A stretch of DNA of 64,000 bases, from assembly GCA_037953745.1 (NCBI GenBank), contig JBAKBP010007140.1, forward strand, positions 38,920 through 102,919, read 5' to 3'. Position numbers and translations under genes: made by a program. A model generated the notes under the pieces. The model was given only the letters and a program-made list of their open reading frames with translations. It did no database searches and was not told where the DNA came from. Source of the stretch: Lithodes maja (lineage: Eukaryota > Arthropoda > Malacostraca > Decapoda > Lithodidae). Below are positions 34,093-45,772 of this stretch, piece by piece (position 1 is the stretch's first letter; the number at the start of each line of letters is the position of its first letter).

Positions 34093-35881
34093 TGTTACGA
34101 CTGGGGTTCAAATATATCAGGGCTCTTATTCATTGGACTAGTAATGGCATAAATGTTACAACGGAAAGCGCTAGCTCAAACCTCTGAAGTATATTCCCAG
34201 TGAACAAAGAACACAAATACTCTACAGAGTTCTATATGCAATAATAGGCTATCAAACTCTCAATAAATGTGCGTCTACTCTAGGCTTAATGTTATGTGAA
34301 AACAGCCTATTACTACCTATAACCGAAGGTGCTTGGTTATGGTATACAAAGTAAGGTGGTAAGAGAAGTTACAGCTTACGTTACTTTAATCAATAAATGT
34401 CAGGCACTCCTGCATGAAAGAAAGTGCCCTAAAGTCCTTCAACACTAACAAGGAATCTTCTTTAAATGTTAGATGTTATAAAGATGCTCGTATCGGAAAT
34501 GGAACCCAAAAAGGCAGGCAGTGGAACAATGCTCGTGCACGCTATGCACACAAAAAGGCAGAATATATAATGCCGTCGGAGCCAAGAATATCCTAAACAC
34601 TACAACACTAATAATAATCGCCACAATGCAGTATTCCTATCAACAAAAAGAGCCTAAGTCGTTTGTGTCTCAATACATCAAACTAGGCTGCGAAATGCTT
34701 GTGTAATCATAAATGGGTATGCACAAAAAGAGTAATTAGGTTAATATACTTAATGTCTACTATGATTGATAAAGTCTAGCTAGAGTCAATGATACGAGAT
34801 ACTGGTGCGCATGGCATGCTGCATAGCCTAGTGCAAATCTCAAGTCTGTGCGTCAAATATTAGGTTATAATGAAGGGTAGCTCTCTTGAGAAACCTTAAT
34901 ACCGAAGTATTAAGCGTTCTCCTGGCGTACCTCAAAGACAAACAATCGAGACTAGAACAGTGCAGAATGGTATAGGCAAAAAGCCCTCATTCGTGCATGC
35001 TCTACTCTCAATGGCACACAGACTAGAATTTACTCAATCAACTCCAGTTTTCAGGTATGTCGTGCCGCTTTTAACTGAAGCCAGCACTCATAGGAAACAA
35101 TACCTATTATATCAGACTCCTAGTCTAGCATTATCTAATCCAGCAGAACATTAATAACTAAAGGAAGCAGCAATATGAAAGCCAACCAATGCTTCGTGAT
35201 CCACTTATCTTAACAACTAACATACACAGGCTATATCAGACCTTAACACACAATACAACTGGCCAGCATGAAGCTGATTTTGCAGAGTTAACCAGAGGGG
35301 ATATAATGTTAATAGAAAGGTGGTGAAAGATATGGAAAATGAGAGAGATAGGCAGAGGAAAAGATTCTCAGGTGTGGAGCGGGGATAGATAGCAAGGGAC
35401 AAAAAGATGGGTGTGTTCTAGAAACCAGATCTGAGGGAGAGAGTGGCGAGGAACCAGTATATATACTCGCACTAGCTCGAGCCGCGTGGGAAAACAGCGG
35501 TTACGAGTCAACTGACCACTAACAAAGCTCACAGCTTGGTAAGGACCTCTCTCCACCAACCCCCGCGAGGCAGCCAGCCGTGACGTCATCGAGCGGGACA
35601 AAAAACACTGCGCGCCCCCTCTCACTCCGTTCTACTCTCTCTCTCTCTCCCAGATCCTATCATTACTAGTTAATTACAAAACATATACTTTACAATTAAA
35701 TATATAAAGCCTTGACATGGGCGAAAACAAAGAGCCTTTCTGGACTGCCCATGACACGAGCTTTCATATGAAATAAAGCACACTCTAATACATAAACTGT
35801 AGCCCCATCCACTGCCCTGGCGATCCTAGCGAGTCACTGTAGGACAAGCCATGCGGTTCTAACGGAGTGGTCAACGTCACA
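34093..35881 (-). repeat. 3' LTR of gypsy minus copy (1789 bp)
   Basis: On the plus strand it runs from TGTTACGACTGGGG to CAACGTCACA. It matches 40145-42362 closely wherever both exist. It contains the intact TTAA sites (34914-34917 region, GTATTAAGCG, and 35670-35673) at which MITEs A2 and A3 are inserted in the other LTR. Confidence 0.85.
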
Positions 35882-36357
35882 CCCCCCCCAAGATTTTTCT
35901 CAGAGGCCCCAAGGCTCACAAAAATCTGATGGTTAGAACCCATGCTATATCTCCACTTCCCATCACCCAGCGGCAGTAAAATATCTGGCACAGTTCTTCA
36001 ACAAAACATTTTTTCTCAAAATTATAACCCTCCCAACACAATAGGTTAAATTATATGTAGTTATGCTCCTCAAGAGCGAGCTTTTCTAGCCCAGCCTTCT
36101 GAGAGGAGTGCAACTCAGAATTACTGCTATAACATACTGAAAAAATTCAACTATCAAAGAAAGTTTTTTTATTTGATTTTTATGTTTTTAATTTGTTTAT
36201 TTCCGCTGCACTATAGGGGCAAGCCTAGTTTTTTCTTCTATACCAAACGCTCAACTCCTGCTTTACGACCCAATACGCTGGGCTACAACCGCGAGCCAAC
36301 AAGCACCAAGCGCAAAATACTATTCAAACTAAAGCAGGAGGCTACCCGTGTGTCAAT

Positions 36358-39300
36358 CTACCCAGGATCATATACCCTTGAACGGCCATCTGCAACCACG
36401 TTGTCACAACCGGCAATATGGCGTATGTCCAGGTTATATACCAATAACCTTAGTGACCACCTGGTCAGCCTCATATTCCGATTGTGAAACTGGTCCAAGA
36501 ACTTGAGAGGGTGATGATCTGGGTAAACTACAACGACCGGACCATAGGCTGGAACACAGACCTCGAAATGCCTCAGAGCAAGTACAACCGCCAGCAGCTC
36601 CTCCTCGACAACAGAGCAGCTCCCCTGGGCCGAATTGTACTTCTCCGAGCAGAAACTAGCAGGATGCTCCAGCCCATCATCGTCCTTTTCCACAAGGACG
36701 GCACCAGCCCCCACACCACTAGCCTCCGTTGCTAGTTGGAAAGGTAGGCTAAAGTCAGGGGCCCTGAGGATCGGGTGAGTGCACAACAGGTGTTCTACTT
36801 CTCTAAACACCTTCTCACACTCAGGCGCCCAATTGAACTTCTTATCCTTCCAGTTATCCTCCACCTGAGCTTGACTGTCCCGTTCTCCTTCTCCACCTTG
36901 ACTGCTAAACGTCATCACAGGCACAGTGAGAGGCTCAGGGGGGTGCCTCCCATACTCCTTCATGGGATTAACATAACATAACTGATTGCGCTTCCGTCTG
37001 TCTGGAGTGGCTACCAAGTAAACCAGGTCCGATAGCTCCTCCACCACCCTATAAGGACCAGTGTACTTCGCGGATAAGGGGTGACCTACAAGGGGCAGTA
37101 GCATCAACACCTCCTGACCCACGTGAAACTCCCTGAGTTCAACCTTGAGGTCGTACCTGTCCTTCCTGAGGGCCTGAGAGCTAGTCAAATTACGGCCAGC
37201 CAACTCCAGACTGCGCAACATCCGTTCTCGACTGTTGAGGACACACTTGAGCATAGAACAAGGTTTTTCTGCGCCCTCCCATACTTCTTCAACCATATGG
37301 AGAGGCCCTCTGACACGGTGTCCAAAGACGAGCTCATCAGGGCCGAATCCCAAACTCTCCCCAGGTACCTCCCGTGCAGCAAACAAAACAACATGAATCT
37401 CCTGCGGGTAACCATACCGGGAAAAATACACTAGCAAGCCTCGGACCACCGTCTTCGCTGACCCATTTCCCATAGGGTACGCGTCAGGGTACCTCGTTGC
37501 TACATCTCTCGACTGTGCAACACTGTCCTCCTTCAACTCGACAGCACCGGTACCACATTCAAGAACCTCCGGGTCTTCCAATTGCAACTTACGAATGTCC
37601 GAAGGAGCAAGCCTATCCAAGTGCTTGCGAAACAACTCATGCCCCCCTCCTACATTAAATTTGGCCTCCCGTTGCTCTCTCTCTGCATACCGTTGCTGTC
37701 TCATCGTCTTTTTAAGCCCATCCTCTGCCTTTTCCACAACAGTTACTGGGTCTTCTTCAGACTCGATATTTGGTCCTAATACTGAGTCCCCGAGAATGTC
37801 CGCTGATACTAAACTCTCAACCGCATCAACTTTCAACCCCTTCTCGGTACCCTTCCTCCGCTGATCTAAAGATTGTTGACCAGAATGTGACTCCCTGGAT
37901 GCAGAATCTCCGGTGACAACACACGCCATAGGCTGCCCCGGACACTTCTCAACCCACTCCTGCTCCTCCCTACTCACGTCGGCCGGCTTCTCGGCAACGA
38001 CCAAGGGGGGAGCCTCAGAAGTAGGTCCCGCAAAGTCGTTGCCGAGAAGGAGGTCGACGCCCCCAACAGGTAACTTCTCCACAATCCCTACATCCAGGTC
38101 CCGAGTCACACCATCAACTTCCACCTTCATTCTTACAAGCGGGTATGACCTTGTTGCATTAACTCCCTGAACCACAACCACCCGCGCCGTATTTACAGGT
38201 TTACCAGTGAAATTTCTCAACAGTGTTTGCGATGCCCCAGTGTCACGCAAAATTCTCACCTCATGTCTTCTACCCCCCCACTCCACACAACCGAGTCCCC
38301 TGTGGTCACTAAAGGCATCACGGACAGGGAATAAGCCTTCCGGATCCTTCTGCACTGGCAGTGTATTTACCTCGGAAGAAATGCCTCTAACAAACTCCGA
38401 TGTCCTCTTGAACACTCCAATGCCGTGAGCAAAAGACACGGCTGCCGGAGGAGGTCGACTAGGGCACTCATTTGCCTTATGACCCTCCTGGTGGCAACTA
38501 AAACACATAAATTTTGGTTTCGGCTCATACTGTGATGTAAAAGGCCCCTGACTTTTCACATACGGTGTGGTGTAAGGTTTGGATTCAGTTTTAGTTTCAT
38601 GGCTCTTCTGTTTAAATGTGTCATTGTTACGGGGAGGGGGAGGATAACGGTCCTTAGCACTTACATCGTACTTCTGTGAGGACCCGCAACCCCGAATCAA
38701 CGACAGCCGTCGATCAGCCATTTCTGCTGCTTCGACTAGAGTTCTTGGGTTTTTCTCCTTCAAGTTCAAAGTTAGATCACCGCCCGTGCTCTTAAAGAAC
38801 TGCTCCAACATCATTAACTGCTTAATTTCATCAAATGTTGTGACCCTCTCAGATCGGAGCCAGTTTCCCATAGCATCGGACAAGTCCCGGGCGTGTTCCA
38901 AAAAGGTGTTATCTCTTCCCTTAGTTACACCCCGGAACTTCAAACGGTACGTTTCTGGTTGCAATTCGTAAGCCCTCAGGACAGCCTCCTTGAGATCCTC
39001 ATACACAATACATAACTCCAAAGGTAACGCATCGTAGGCTTTAAGACCCTTGCCTATTAATCTAGAGGATACAAGTGCTGCCCATTTATTCTCTGGCCAC
39101 TGGTGTTCCTGGCACTTCTTCTCAAAGCGTGTGAAAAATTCTGTTACACCACTCTCATCAAACACCGGAACCAGTTTCAATAAGTGCGAGAGAGACTGCT
39201 CATGAACACGGTTACCAGCCCCAAGTCGCTGTCCCGTTGCCTCTACTCGCGACTTCTCTACGTCCATGTCGGCACAGTACCTAGTCGACTCTAAATCCGC

Positions 39301-39927
39301 TTGGATTTTTGCTAGCTCTACGTGCTGAGACTGCTGACTGATAGTTTTTCTCTCTTCTATCTTGGCTAATTCTAATTGCTGCTGAAGCTGACATTTTCTC
39401 TCTTCGATCTTAGCTGATTCTATTTGCTGCTGATGCTGAAGCTTAGCTAATTCGAGCTTAAGCAATAATTCTGGAGATAACCCTTGAGGAGGTGAAGGTG
39501 CTACAATGTTTGAAATTACCGGTGGTCCCCCAAGGGGCAACCCACCCTGCCAGTCACCACCCAACTGCGGAAGCGTACCCGGGGTCGGCAAACTACTGGG
39601 ATGGCTGGGAGTCGAGTGTAGGGGAAGCATGGCCGAAGGGCTCTGAGCACTCAACCCATCTCGCTCACCAGTCACCCTGCCCAGTACACACGTTATCAAG
39701 TTATCCTTGGTCATGCTGCTCGTACCCGCATGACCGATAGCTGTGGCCAGGCATTGAAGACCGTACCGCTCCATACCCTCCAACCGCTCGGCAGTAACAG
39801 GCCATTGCAAAAATATCCTAGCATCCTCCTCACAGTTCACCCGATTAACCATTTCATCATGCTGCTGTTCCTCCGTTTCGACATTACGTACTGTGTCTCC
39901 ATTCTCCTCTGATCCGGTATAAGACAT
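36358..39927 (-). CDS. Gypsy Gag-protease-integrase fragment-RNase H open frame (1189 aa)
   Basis: I chose the ATG at 39927 (MSYTGSEENG); the frame is open to 36358. In order: Gag with a Gln-rich coiled coil (about 130-215) and a capsid-like region (LLKLVPVFDESGVTEFF, about 245); a knuckle CFSCHQEGHKANEC (about 472); a protease with RDTGASQ, Asp562, and LLLGNDF; part of an integrase core (VATRYPDAYPM, then directly HVVLFAAREVPGESLGF, about 807-873) lacking the catalytic DDE segment; an integrase C-terminal GPY part (LSAKYTGPYRVVEEL, about 949); and then RNase H (FNWAPECEKVF, ATEASGVGAGAVLVEK, DNVVADGRSR; about 1020-1189). Reverse transcriptase is absent, and RNase H follows integrase instead of preceding it. 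The first RNase H Asp is Glu. It is probably non-autonomous and depends on enzymes from elsewhere. Confidence 0.8.
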   Translation of the reverse strand: MSYTGSEENGDTVRNVETEEQQHDEMVNRVNCEEDARIFLQWPVTAERLEGMERYGLQCLATAIGHAGTSSMTKDNLITCVLGRVTGERDGLSAQSPSAMLPLHSTPSHPSSLPTPGTLPQLGGDWQGGLPLGGPPVISNIVAPSPPQGLSPELLLKLELAKLQHQQQIESAKIEERKCQLQQQLELAKIEERKTISQQSQHVELAKIQADLESTRYCADMDVEKSRVEATGQRLGAGNRVHEQSLSHLLKLVPVFDESGVTEFFTRFEKKCQEHQWPENKWAALVSSRLIGKGLKAYDALPLELCIVYEDLKEAVLRAYELQPETYRLKFRGVTKGRDNTFLEHARDLSDAMGNWLRSERVTTFDEIKQLMMLEQFFKSTGGDLTLNLKEKNPRTLVEAAEMADRRLSLIRGCGSSQKYDVSAKDRYPPPPRNNDTFKQKSHETKTESKPYTTPYVKSQGPFTSQYEPKPKFMCFSCHQEGHKANECPSRPPPAAVSFAHGIGVFKRTSEFVRGISSEVNTLPVQKDPEGLFPVRDAFSDHRGLGCVEWGGRRHEVRILRDTGASQTLLRNFTGKPVNTARVVVVQGVNATRSYPLVRMKVEVDGVTRDLDVGIVEKLPVGGVDLLLGNDFAGPTSEAPPLVVAEKPADVSREEQEWVEKCPGQPMACVVTGDSASRESHSGQQSLDQRRKGTEKGLKVDAVESLVSADILGDSVLGPNIESEEDPVTVVEKAEDGLKKTMRQQRYAEREQREAKFNVGGGHELFRKHLDRLAPSDIRKLQLEDPEVLECGTGAVELKEDSVAQSRDVATRYPDAYPMGNGSAKTVVRGLLVYFSRYGYPQEIHVVLFAAREVPGESLGFGPDELVFGHRVRGPLHMVEEVWEGAEKPCSMLKCVLNSRERMLRSLELAGRNLTSSQALRKDRYDLKVELREFHVGQEVLMLLPLVGHPLSAKYTGPYRVVEELSDLVYLVATPDRRKRNQLCYVNPMKEYGRHPPEPLTVPVMTFSSQGGEGERDSQAQVEDNWKDKKFNWAPECEKVFREVEHLLCTHPILRAPDFSLPFQLATEASGVGAGAVLVEKDDDGLEHPASFCSEKYNSAQGSCSVVEEELLAVVLALRHFEVCVPAYGPVVVVYPDHHPLKFLDQFHNRNMRLTRWSLRLLVYNLDIRHIAGCDNVVADGRSRVYDPG

Positions 39928-40144
39928 GATGCTCACAAAAATTTCTCACCACAATATTCAGAAAAGAAGCACCCCAAACTCTTATACCTCAATATACACA
40001 CAAAAATTCTCGGAAATACTCAAGGGCTATACTATGTTGCAAACAAAAATTATTCTTGCTGATCCCCGCAAAATATTCTCCAAAACAACAAATGTTCCCT
40101 GCTAATAAATGTAGGTTCACCAAATCCTAGGTAAGGTCGCCATT

Positions 40145-42362
40145 TGTTACGACTGGGGTTCAAATATATCAGGGCTCTTATTCATTGGACTAGTAATGGC
40201 ATAAATGTTACAACGGAAAGCGCTAGCTCCAACCTCTGAAGTATATTCCCAGTGAACAAAGAACACAAATACTCTACAGAGTTCTATATGCAATAATAGG
40301 CTATCAAACTCTCAATAAATGTGCGTCTACTCTAGGCTTAATGTTATGTGAAAACAGCCTATTACTACCTATAACCGAAGGTGCTTGGTTATGGTATACA
40401 AAGTAAGGTGGTAAGAGAAGTTACAGCTTACGTTACTTTAATCAATAAATGTCAGGCACTCCTGCATGAAAGAAAGTGCCCTAAGTCCTTCAACACTAAC
40501 AAGGAATCTTCTTTAAATGTTAGATGTTATAAAGATGCTCGTATCGGAAATGGAACCCAAAAAGGCAGGCAGTGGAACAATGCTCGTGCAGGCTATGCAC
40601 ACAAAACGGCAGAATATATAATGCCGTCGGAGCCAAGAATATCCTAAACACTACAACACTAATAATAATCGCCACAATGCAGTATTCCTATCAACAAAAA
40701 GAGCCTAAGTCGTTTGTGTCTCAATACATCAAACTAGGCTGCGAAATGCTTGTGTAATCATAAATGGGTATGCATAAAAAGAGTAATTAGGTTAATATAC
40801 TTAATGTCTACTATGATTGATAAAGTCTAGCTAGAGTCAATAATACGAGATACTGGTGCGCATGGCATGCTGCATAGCCTAGTGCAAATCTCAAGTCTGT
40901 GCGTCAAATATTACGTTATAATGAAGGGTAGCTCTCTTGAGAAACCTTAATACCGAAGTATTAACCTAACAAGTGCGCATGGGGGTAATTGAAAACGTCC
41001 CCCTGTGCTGACGTATTTGAGGTGTTTCCGTCACTAAAATATTCATTGTACCATTAATTGCATTAATAATTATCCATATGCGCCTATTATGGGTTGATTA
41101 TAAAGGTATTAACCTGAAACAACAATAAAACGAGTGAAAACAGCGTTTGGATGGTCAAAATCGGAGATATAGCCCGCGAGTTGTATAATGTATGGGTGAG
41201 GCAACCTGCTTTCCCGCCAATTTCCCCCAAGGCCACTGAGACACAGTCGATCGATACTCTCTCTCTCCCTCTTGCACTCACTTGCCATCAGTGATGACAA
41301 CACCCTGCTTGCAACTCGCTAATGTTAGCACGAAAATATACCTCAGAATAAGGGAATAATAGGGAAAATAGGTGATAACTGAAGGATAAGAGGAAAGTGG
41401 GGAAGGAGGGGAGGTAGAGGACTGAGATTTTGCATGGCCCAGGGGCCAAAAAAAAATAAAAAAATAAAAAAATAAAAATATATTTTTTTTTTTTTTCGAT
41501 GTCAAAAGTTGATTTTTTATTTTACTTACTCACAAGAGTCTTCCCGCAGTCCGCCGGGGGAACTCTTAAGAGTCTCCCGGCAGCTCCCGGGTTAAGCGTT
41601 CTCCTGGCGTACCTCAAAGACAAACAATCGAGACTAGAACCGTGCAGAATGGTATAGGCAAAAAGCCCTCATTCGTGCATGATCTACTCTCAATGGCACA
41701 CAGACTAGAATTTACTCAATCAACTCCAGTTCTCAGGTATGTCGTGCCGCTTTTAACTGAAGCCAGCACTCATAGGAAACAATACCTTTAATATCAGACT
41801 CCTAGTCTAGCATTATCTAATCCAGCAGAACCCTAATAACTAAAGGAAGCAGTACTAAACAATATAAATGCCAACCAATGCTTCGTGATCCACTTATCGT
41901 AACAACTAACATACACAGGCTATATCAGACCTTAACACACAATACAACTGGCCAGCATGAAGCTGATTTTGCAGAGTTAACCAGAGGGGGTATAATATTA
42001 ATAAAAGGTGGTGGAAGATATGGAAAATGAGAGAGATAGGCAGAGGAAAAGATTCTCAAGTACGGAGCGGGGATAGATAGCAAGGGACAAAAAGATGGGT
42101 GTGTTCTAGAAACCAGATCTGAGGGAGAGAGTGGCGAGGAACCAGTATATATACTCGCACTAGCTCGAGCCGCGTGGGAAAACAGCGGTTACAAGTCAAC
42201 CTAGCCACTAACAGAGCTCGCAGCATGGTAAGGACCTCCCTCCACCAACCCCCGCGAGGCAGCCAGCCGTGACGTCATCGAGCGGGACAAAAAACACTGC
42301 GCGCCCCCTCTCACTCCGTTCTACTCCCTCTCTCTCTCCCAGATCCTATCATTACTATTTAA
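40145..42362 (-). repeat. 5' LTR of gypsy minus copy, carrying MITE A2
   Basis: It starts TGTTACGACTGGGG at 40145 like the other LTR. At 40961-41595 it is interrupted by a MITE, and it stops at TTAA 42359-42362, where MITE A3 begins. The 208 bp that should follow (35674-35881 in the other LTR) are not found after the MITEs. Confidence 0.8.
40961..41595 (+). mobile_element. TTAA MITE family A, copy A2
   Basis: Left end TTAACCTAACAAGTGCGCAT, right end GCTCCCGGGTTAA with two ACTCTTAAGAG-type units. The 3' LTR shows the empty site GTATTAAGCG, so the TTAA duplication is exact. Confidence 0.9.
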
Positions 42363-43015
42363 CCTGGGAGCTGCGGGGAGACTCTTAAGAGTTCCCCCGG
42401 CGGACTGCGGGAAGACTCTTGAGAGTAAGTAAAATAAAAAATCAACTTTTGACATCGAAAAAAAAAAAAAAAAAATATTTTTATTTTTTTATTTTTTATT
42501 TTTTTTTTGGCCCCTGGGCGTTTTTTTTGGCCCCTGGGCCATGCAAAATCTCAGTCCTCTACCTCCCCTCCTTCCCCACTTTCCTCCTCTCCTTCAGTTA
42601 TCACCTATTTTCCCTGTAATTCCCTTATTCTGAGGTATATTTTCGTGCTAACATTAGCGAGTTGCAAGCAGGGTGTTGTCATCACTGATGGCAAGCGAGT
42701 GCAAGAGAGAGAGAGAGAGTATCGATCGACTGTGTCTCAGTGGCCTTGGGGGAAATTGGCGGGAAAGCAGTTTGCCTCACCCATACATTATACAACTCGC
42801 GGGCTATATCTCCGATTTTGACCATCCAAACGCTGTTTTCACTTGTTTTATTGTTGTTTCAGGTTAATACCTTTATAATCAACCCATAATAGGCGCATAT
42901 GGATAATTATTAATGCTATTAATGGTACAATGAATATTTTAGTGACGGAAACACCTCAAATACGTCAGCACAGGGGGACGTTTTCAATTACCCCCATGCG
43001 CACTTGTTAGGTTAA
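42359..43015 (-). mobile_element. TTAA MITE family A, copy A3 (reverse orientation)
   Basis: Runs from TTAACCTGGGAGCTGCGGGG to CACTTGTTAGGTTAA. The block TTTTGGCCCCTGGGC is duplicated near 42510-42540. Its last TTAA (43012-43015) is shared with copy A4. Confidence 0.85.
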
Positions 43016-43508
43016 TAGCATTAATACTTATCCATATGCGCCTATTATGGGTTGATTATAAAGGTATTAACATGAAACAACAATAAAACGAGTGAAAACA
43101 GCGTTTGGATGGTCAAAATCGGAGATATAGCCCGCGAGTTGTATAATGTATGGGTGAGGCAAGCTGCTTTCCCGCCAATTTCCCCCAAGGCCACTGAGAC
43201 ACAGTCGATCGATACTCTCTCTCTCTCTCTTGCACTCGCTTGCCATCAGTGATGACAACACCCTGCTTGCAACTCGCTAATGTTAGCACGAAAATATACC
43301 TCAGAATAAGGGAATTACAGGGAAAATAGGTGATAACTGAAGGAGAGGAGGAAAGTGGGGAAGGAGGGGAGGTAGAGGACTGAGATTTTGCATGGCCCAG
43401 GGGCCAAAAAAAAAAAAAAAATAAATAAAAAAAAAAAAAAATTGATGTCAAAAGTTGATTTTTTTTTTTCACTGACTCATAAGAGTCTCCCGGCAGTTCC
43501 CGGGTTAA
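43012..43508 (+). mobile_element. TTAA MITE family A, copy A4 (left end missing)
   Basis: It begins at TTAATAGCATTAATAC, which is an internal site of the family (after GTACCA in A1), so about 110-140 bp of the normal left end are absent. The right end is normal: GCAGTTCCCGGGTTAA with one subterminal unit. It is back to back with A3. Confidence 0.85.
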
Positions 43509-43552
43509 GGGGATGTTTTTTTCTAGACACCCTTCTCCTTCATGCTTAGCCC

Positions 43553-43800
43553 CATTATTATTTATTAGTGGCCCCTTCATCATTGACGATGTGCCTTACG
43601 TAGGTAATGGCCAATCTTTGAACTCTAGCTTGCTGTTCAAACTTCCCGCCCGGGGAGAACTCAAAATACGATTGCCACACATCGTGAGCGAAACGCTCTT
43701 AAAACCACTCACGAACTCGTCCTTATGATGTGGGTACCACTACTAGAAAAACTAGTAAAATAAATAAAATAAAAATAAAAATTAAACTTGACCTAGCATT
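43553..43800 (+). mobile_element. Fragment of a GTGGCCCC-ended element
   Basis: TTATTAGTGGCCCCTTCATCATTGACGA (given here as TTATTAGTGGCCCC then TTCATCATTGACGA) matches the starts at 46557 and 47009. The similarity continues as a diverged body up to an A-rich region near 43760-43790. No right end was found. Confidence 0.55.
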
Positions 43801-44686
43801 GCGCTTCCCGTGCGTCTGCTCTTTTGGGTACGGCACGCCATCTTGCTCATAGCGTCTGTTCATTCTTATTCTCCTCGGGCCCGCGTAGTGTGGACGTGTG
43901 TCCCCGGCACTCCTGCCTAAATCTCGTTCATCACCTTTCCTTAACACTAGTGATTCTTTACTCATTTGTCCATGATAGTGCTGAAGTCAGGTTAGATTAT
44001 CGACTAGGTGTAGGCTGAAGTGTTAAATACGGAGATTGTTTTTTCTGGGTCTAAGCATTCGTGTTAGGTGGTGTTCTTGTTGTGATAAGGCAAGTCGCCC
44101 CTCGTGTTTTGACTTATTATCCTAGCCCACTATTAGTTTACTGTTTAGTCATGAGGCTTCTTTTAGGGTGAACTGGAGCCTGTTACTCAGTCCCTTCAGG
44201 GTGTGCAACAAGTATGCTTCGTGGGCTAGTGACGTTGGATTTTCTCACTTAGCTGAGGGGTCCGACACGGAGCCATACTGCTCTGCAACTTTATCATCAT
44301 GTGTTCTACAGGTTGTGGGGTTGACGCTGGATCGCAGGTTTGTGCTATTGACGGAACTCACCGCCAAGTGCTCCCATCTAGTAAGCCTCATTAGGTTGTG
44401 TAGTGTATAAGAACATGTCTGTAAGGAGGAGCCGTTGTAACGGTGTTGTGTAAGGAGGAGCGCGACGGAGGAATTCAAATAAACTTGTGTCCAGAGCACG
44501 CTGTCTTTAATGACGTCCTTTACATTATTATCTGGAGGCCTGAGGACTTAACAAATGGTGACGAGGATGGCGAATGTATAGTACACAAGAAGAAATAGTT
44601 GTGGAGTAGCAGAGGAAACTGTGATACTAGGAACTAAGGTGACAACATCGACGCCAGGCCCAGAGGTAGCCTAACGCAACGTAATC

Positions 44687-45772
44687 ATGGCGGTTTCACT
44701 CAACATCCCGCCCCTAGAGAAATTTTCGCTGGAGGACACCACAAACCAAGGGCAGAGGTGGGAGAAATAGAAGAAGTCGTTTGTTCTCTATACAGTTGCC
44801 AGTGGAATTAAGGACGACAAGCAAAAGAGGGCTCTGTTGTTGCATATGGCGGGTTCGGAGGTTATGGACATATTTGACACATTGGAGGTAGAGGGTGAAA
44901 CTTTGGATAATGCAATGACCGTCTTCAACGCCTTGGACAGTTATTTTCTCAAATATAAAAATGTACCTTATGAAAGACTGTAAGACATAATTATGTTCCA
45001 TCAGGCAGCTCAACTTTCCCAAGAATCTATTGACAGTTATGTGACTAGGCTAAAGCAGCTGAGTGTGTCCTGTGAATTCCCAGAAGGCATCAAGAAGTAA
45101 GTATTAAGAGACCAGGTAGTTGAAAAGTGTAAATCACAGAGACTAAGAATCATACTTTTGCGTGAAAAAGACCTAACTTTGGACAAGATTTTAGACATTT
45201 CTAGGTTACATGAAGCAGCTGATACACAGGCGAAACAAATGGAACACAATGCTAGTACAGTACCTGGAGTTCACTCGGTTAACCGTGTTCGGTCAGTCTC
45301 TACGCGAAGTAGGCCTACCAGCAGAGGAAGAGGGAATGTAGGTAGACAAAACAGTGAAAGGACAAGATCGCCAGGACCCTGCTGGAGGTGTGGTAAGAAA
45401 GGAAATTTTCAACAACAATGTACCATGACCAAAGACAAAGAGTGTTATGAATGTCATAAGAAAGGACATTTTGCAGCAGTGTGCAAGAGTCAGGACCAAG
45501 GAAAAGGCCAAGACCGAGCAGACCGAAGATACCAATCGGAATGGAAGCCGCGAGGTGAGAGCCGTGGCCGGAGTGGACATTGGAGAGGTTCGGGTCGAAC
45601 ATCAACTAGCCACCATAGGCCTAGTGATCAAGCAAACCGTGTTCAAGAGGAATACAAAGATTTTCTCTCAGATGATTCAAGCGATTGTATCTTTAAATTG
45701 GATAGTTTCAAATCAAATGACTTAACTACATTAAATTTGAGTGAATGGTACTTGTCTAGAATTTATTGTTGA
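44687..45772 (+). pseudogene. Gag of the third gypsy-like element (three in-frame stops)
   Basis: From the ATG at 44687 (MAVSLNIPPLEKFSL) the frame is broken by stops near 44768, 44981 and 45097 and then runs open to 45772. Gag features include SYVTRLKQLSVSCEF and two C-terminal zinc knuckles, CWRCGKKGNFQQQC and CYECHKKGHFAAVC, followed by an Arg/Gly-rich stretch. The arrangement is like K02A2.6/mag-type gypsy elements. It is non-functional as it stands. Confidence 0.75.

Larger units (their letters stand above)
34093..42362 (-). mobile_element. Gypsy-type element, minus copy with permuted open frame
   Basis: Near-identical LTRs flank the internal region: 34093-35881 (3' LTR) and 40145-42362 (5' LTR, carrying MITE A2 and cut by A3). 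On the minus strand the primer-binding site reads TGGCGACCTTACC just inside the 5' LTR, and a G run (polypurine tract, 35882-35889 as C on plus) abuts the 3' LTR. It is head to head with the plus copy. Confidence 0.85.

Noticed and set aside
41087..43583. Short frames inside the MITEs as genes (for example 43113-43583)
   Set aside because: They follow the MITE sequence and poly-A/T tracts in each copy and have no protein-like features; the 64-codon frame is mentioned only as a weak observation.
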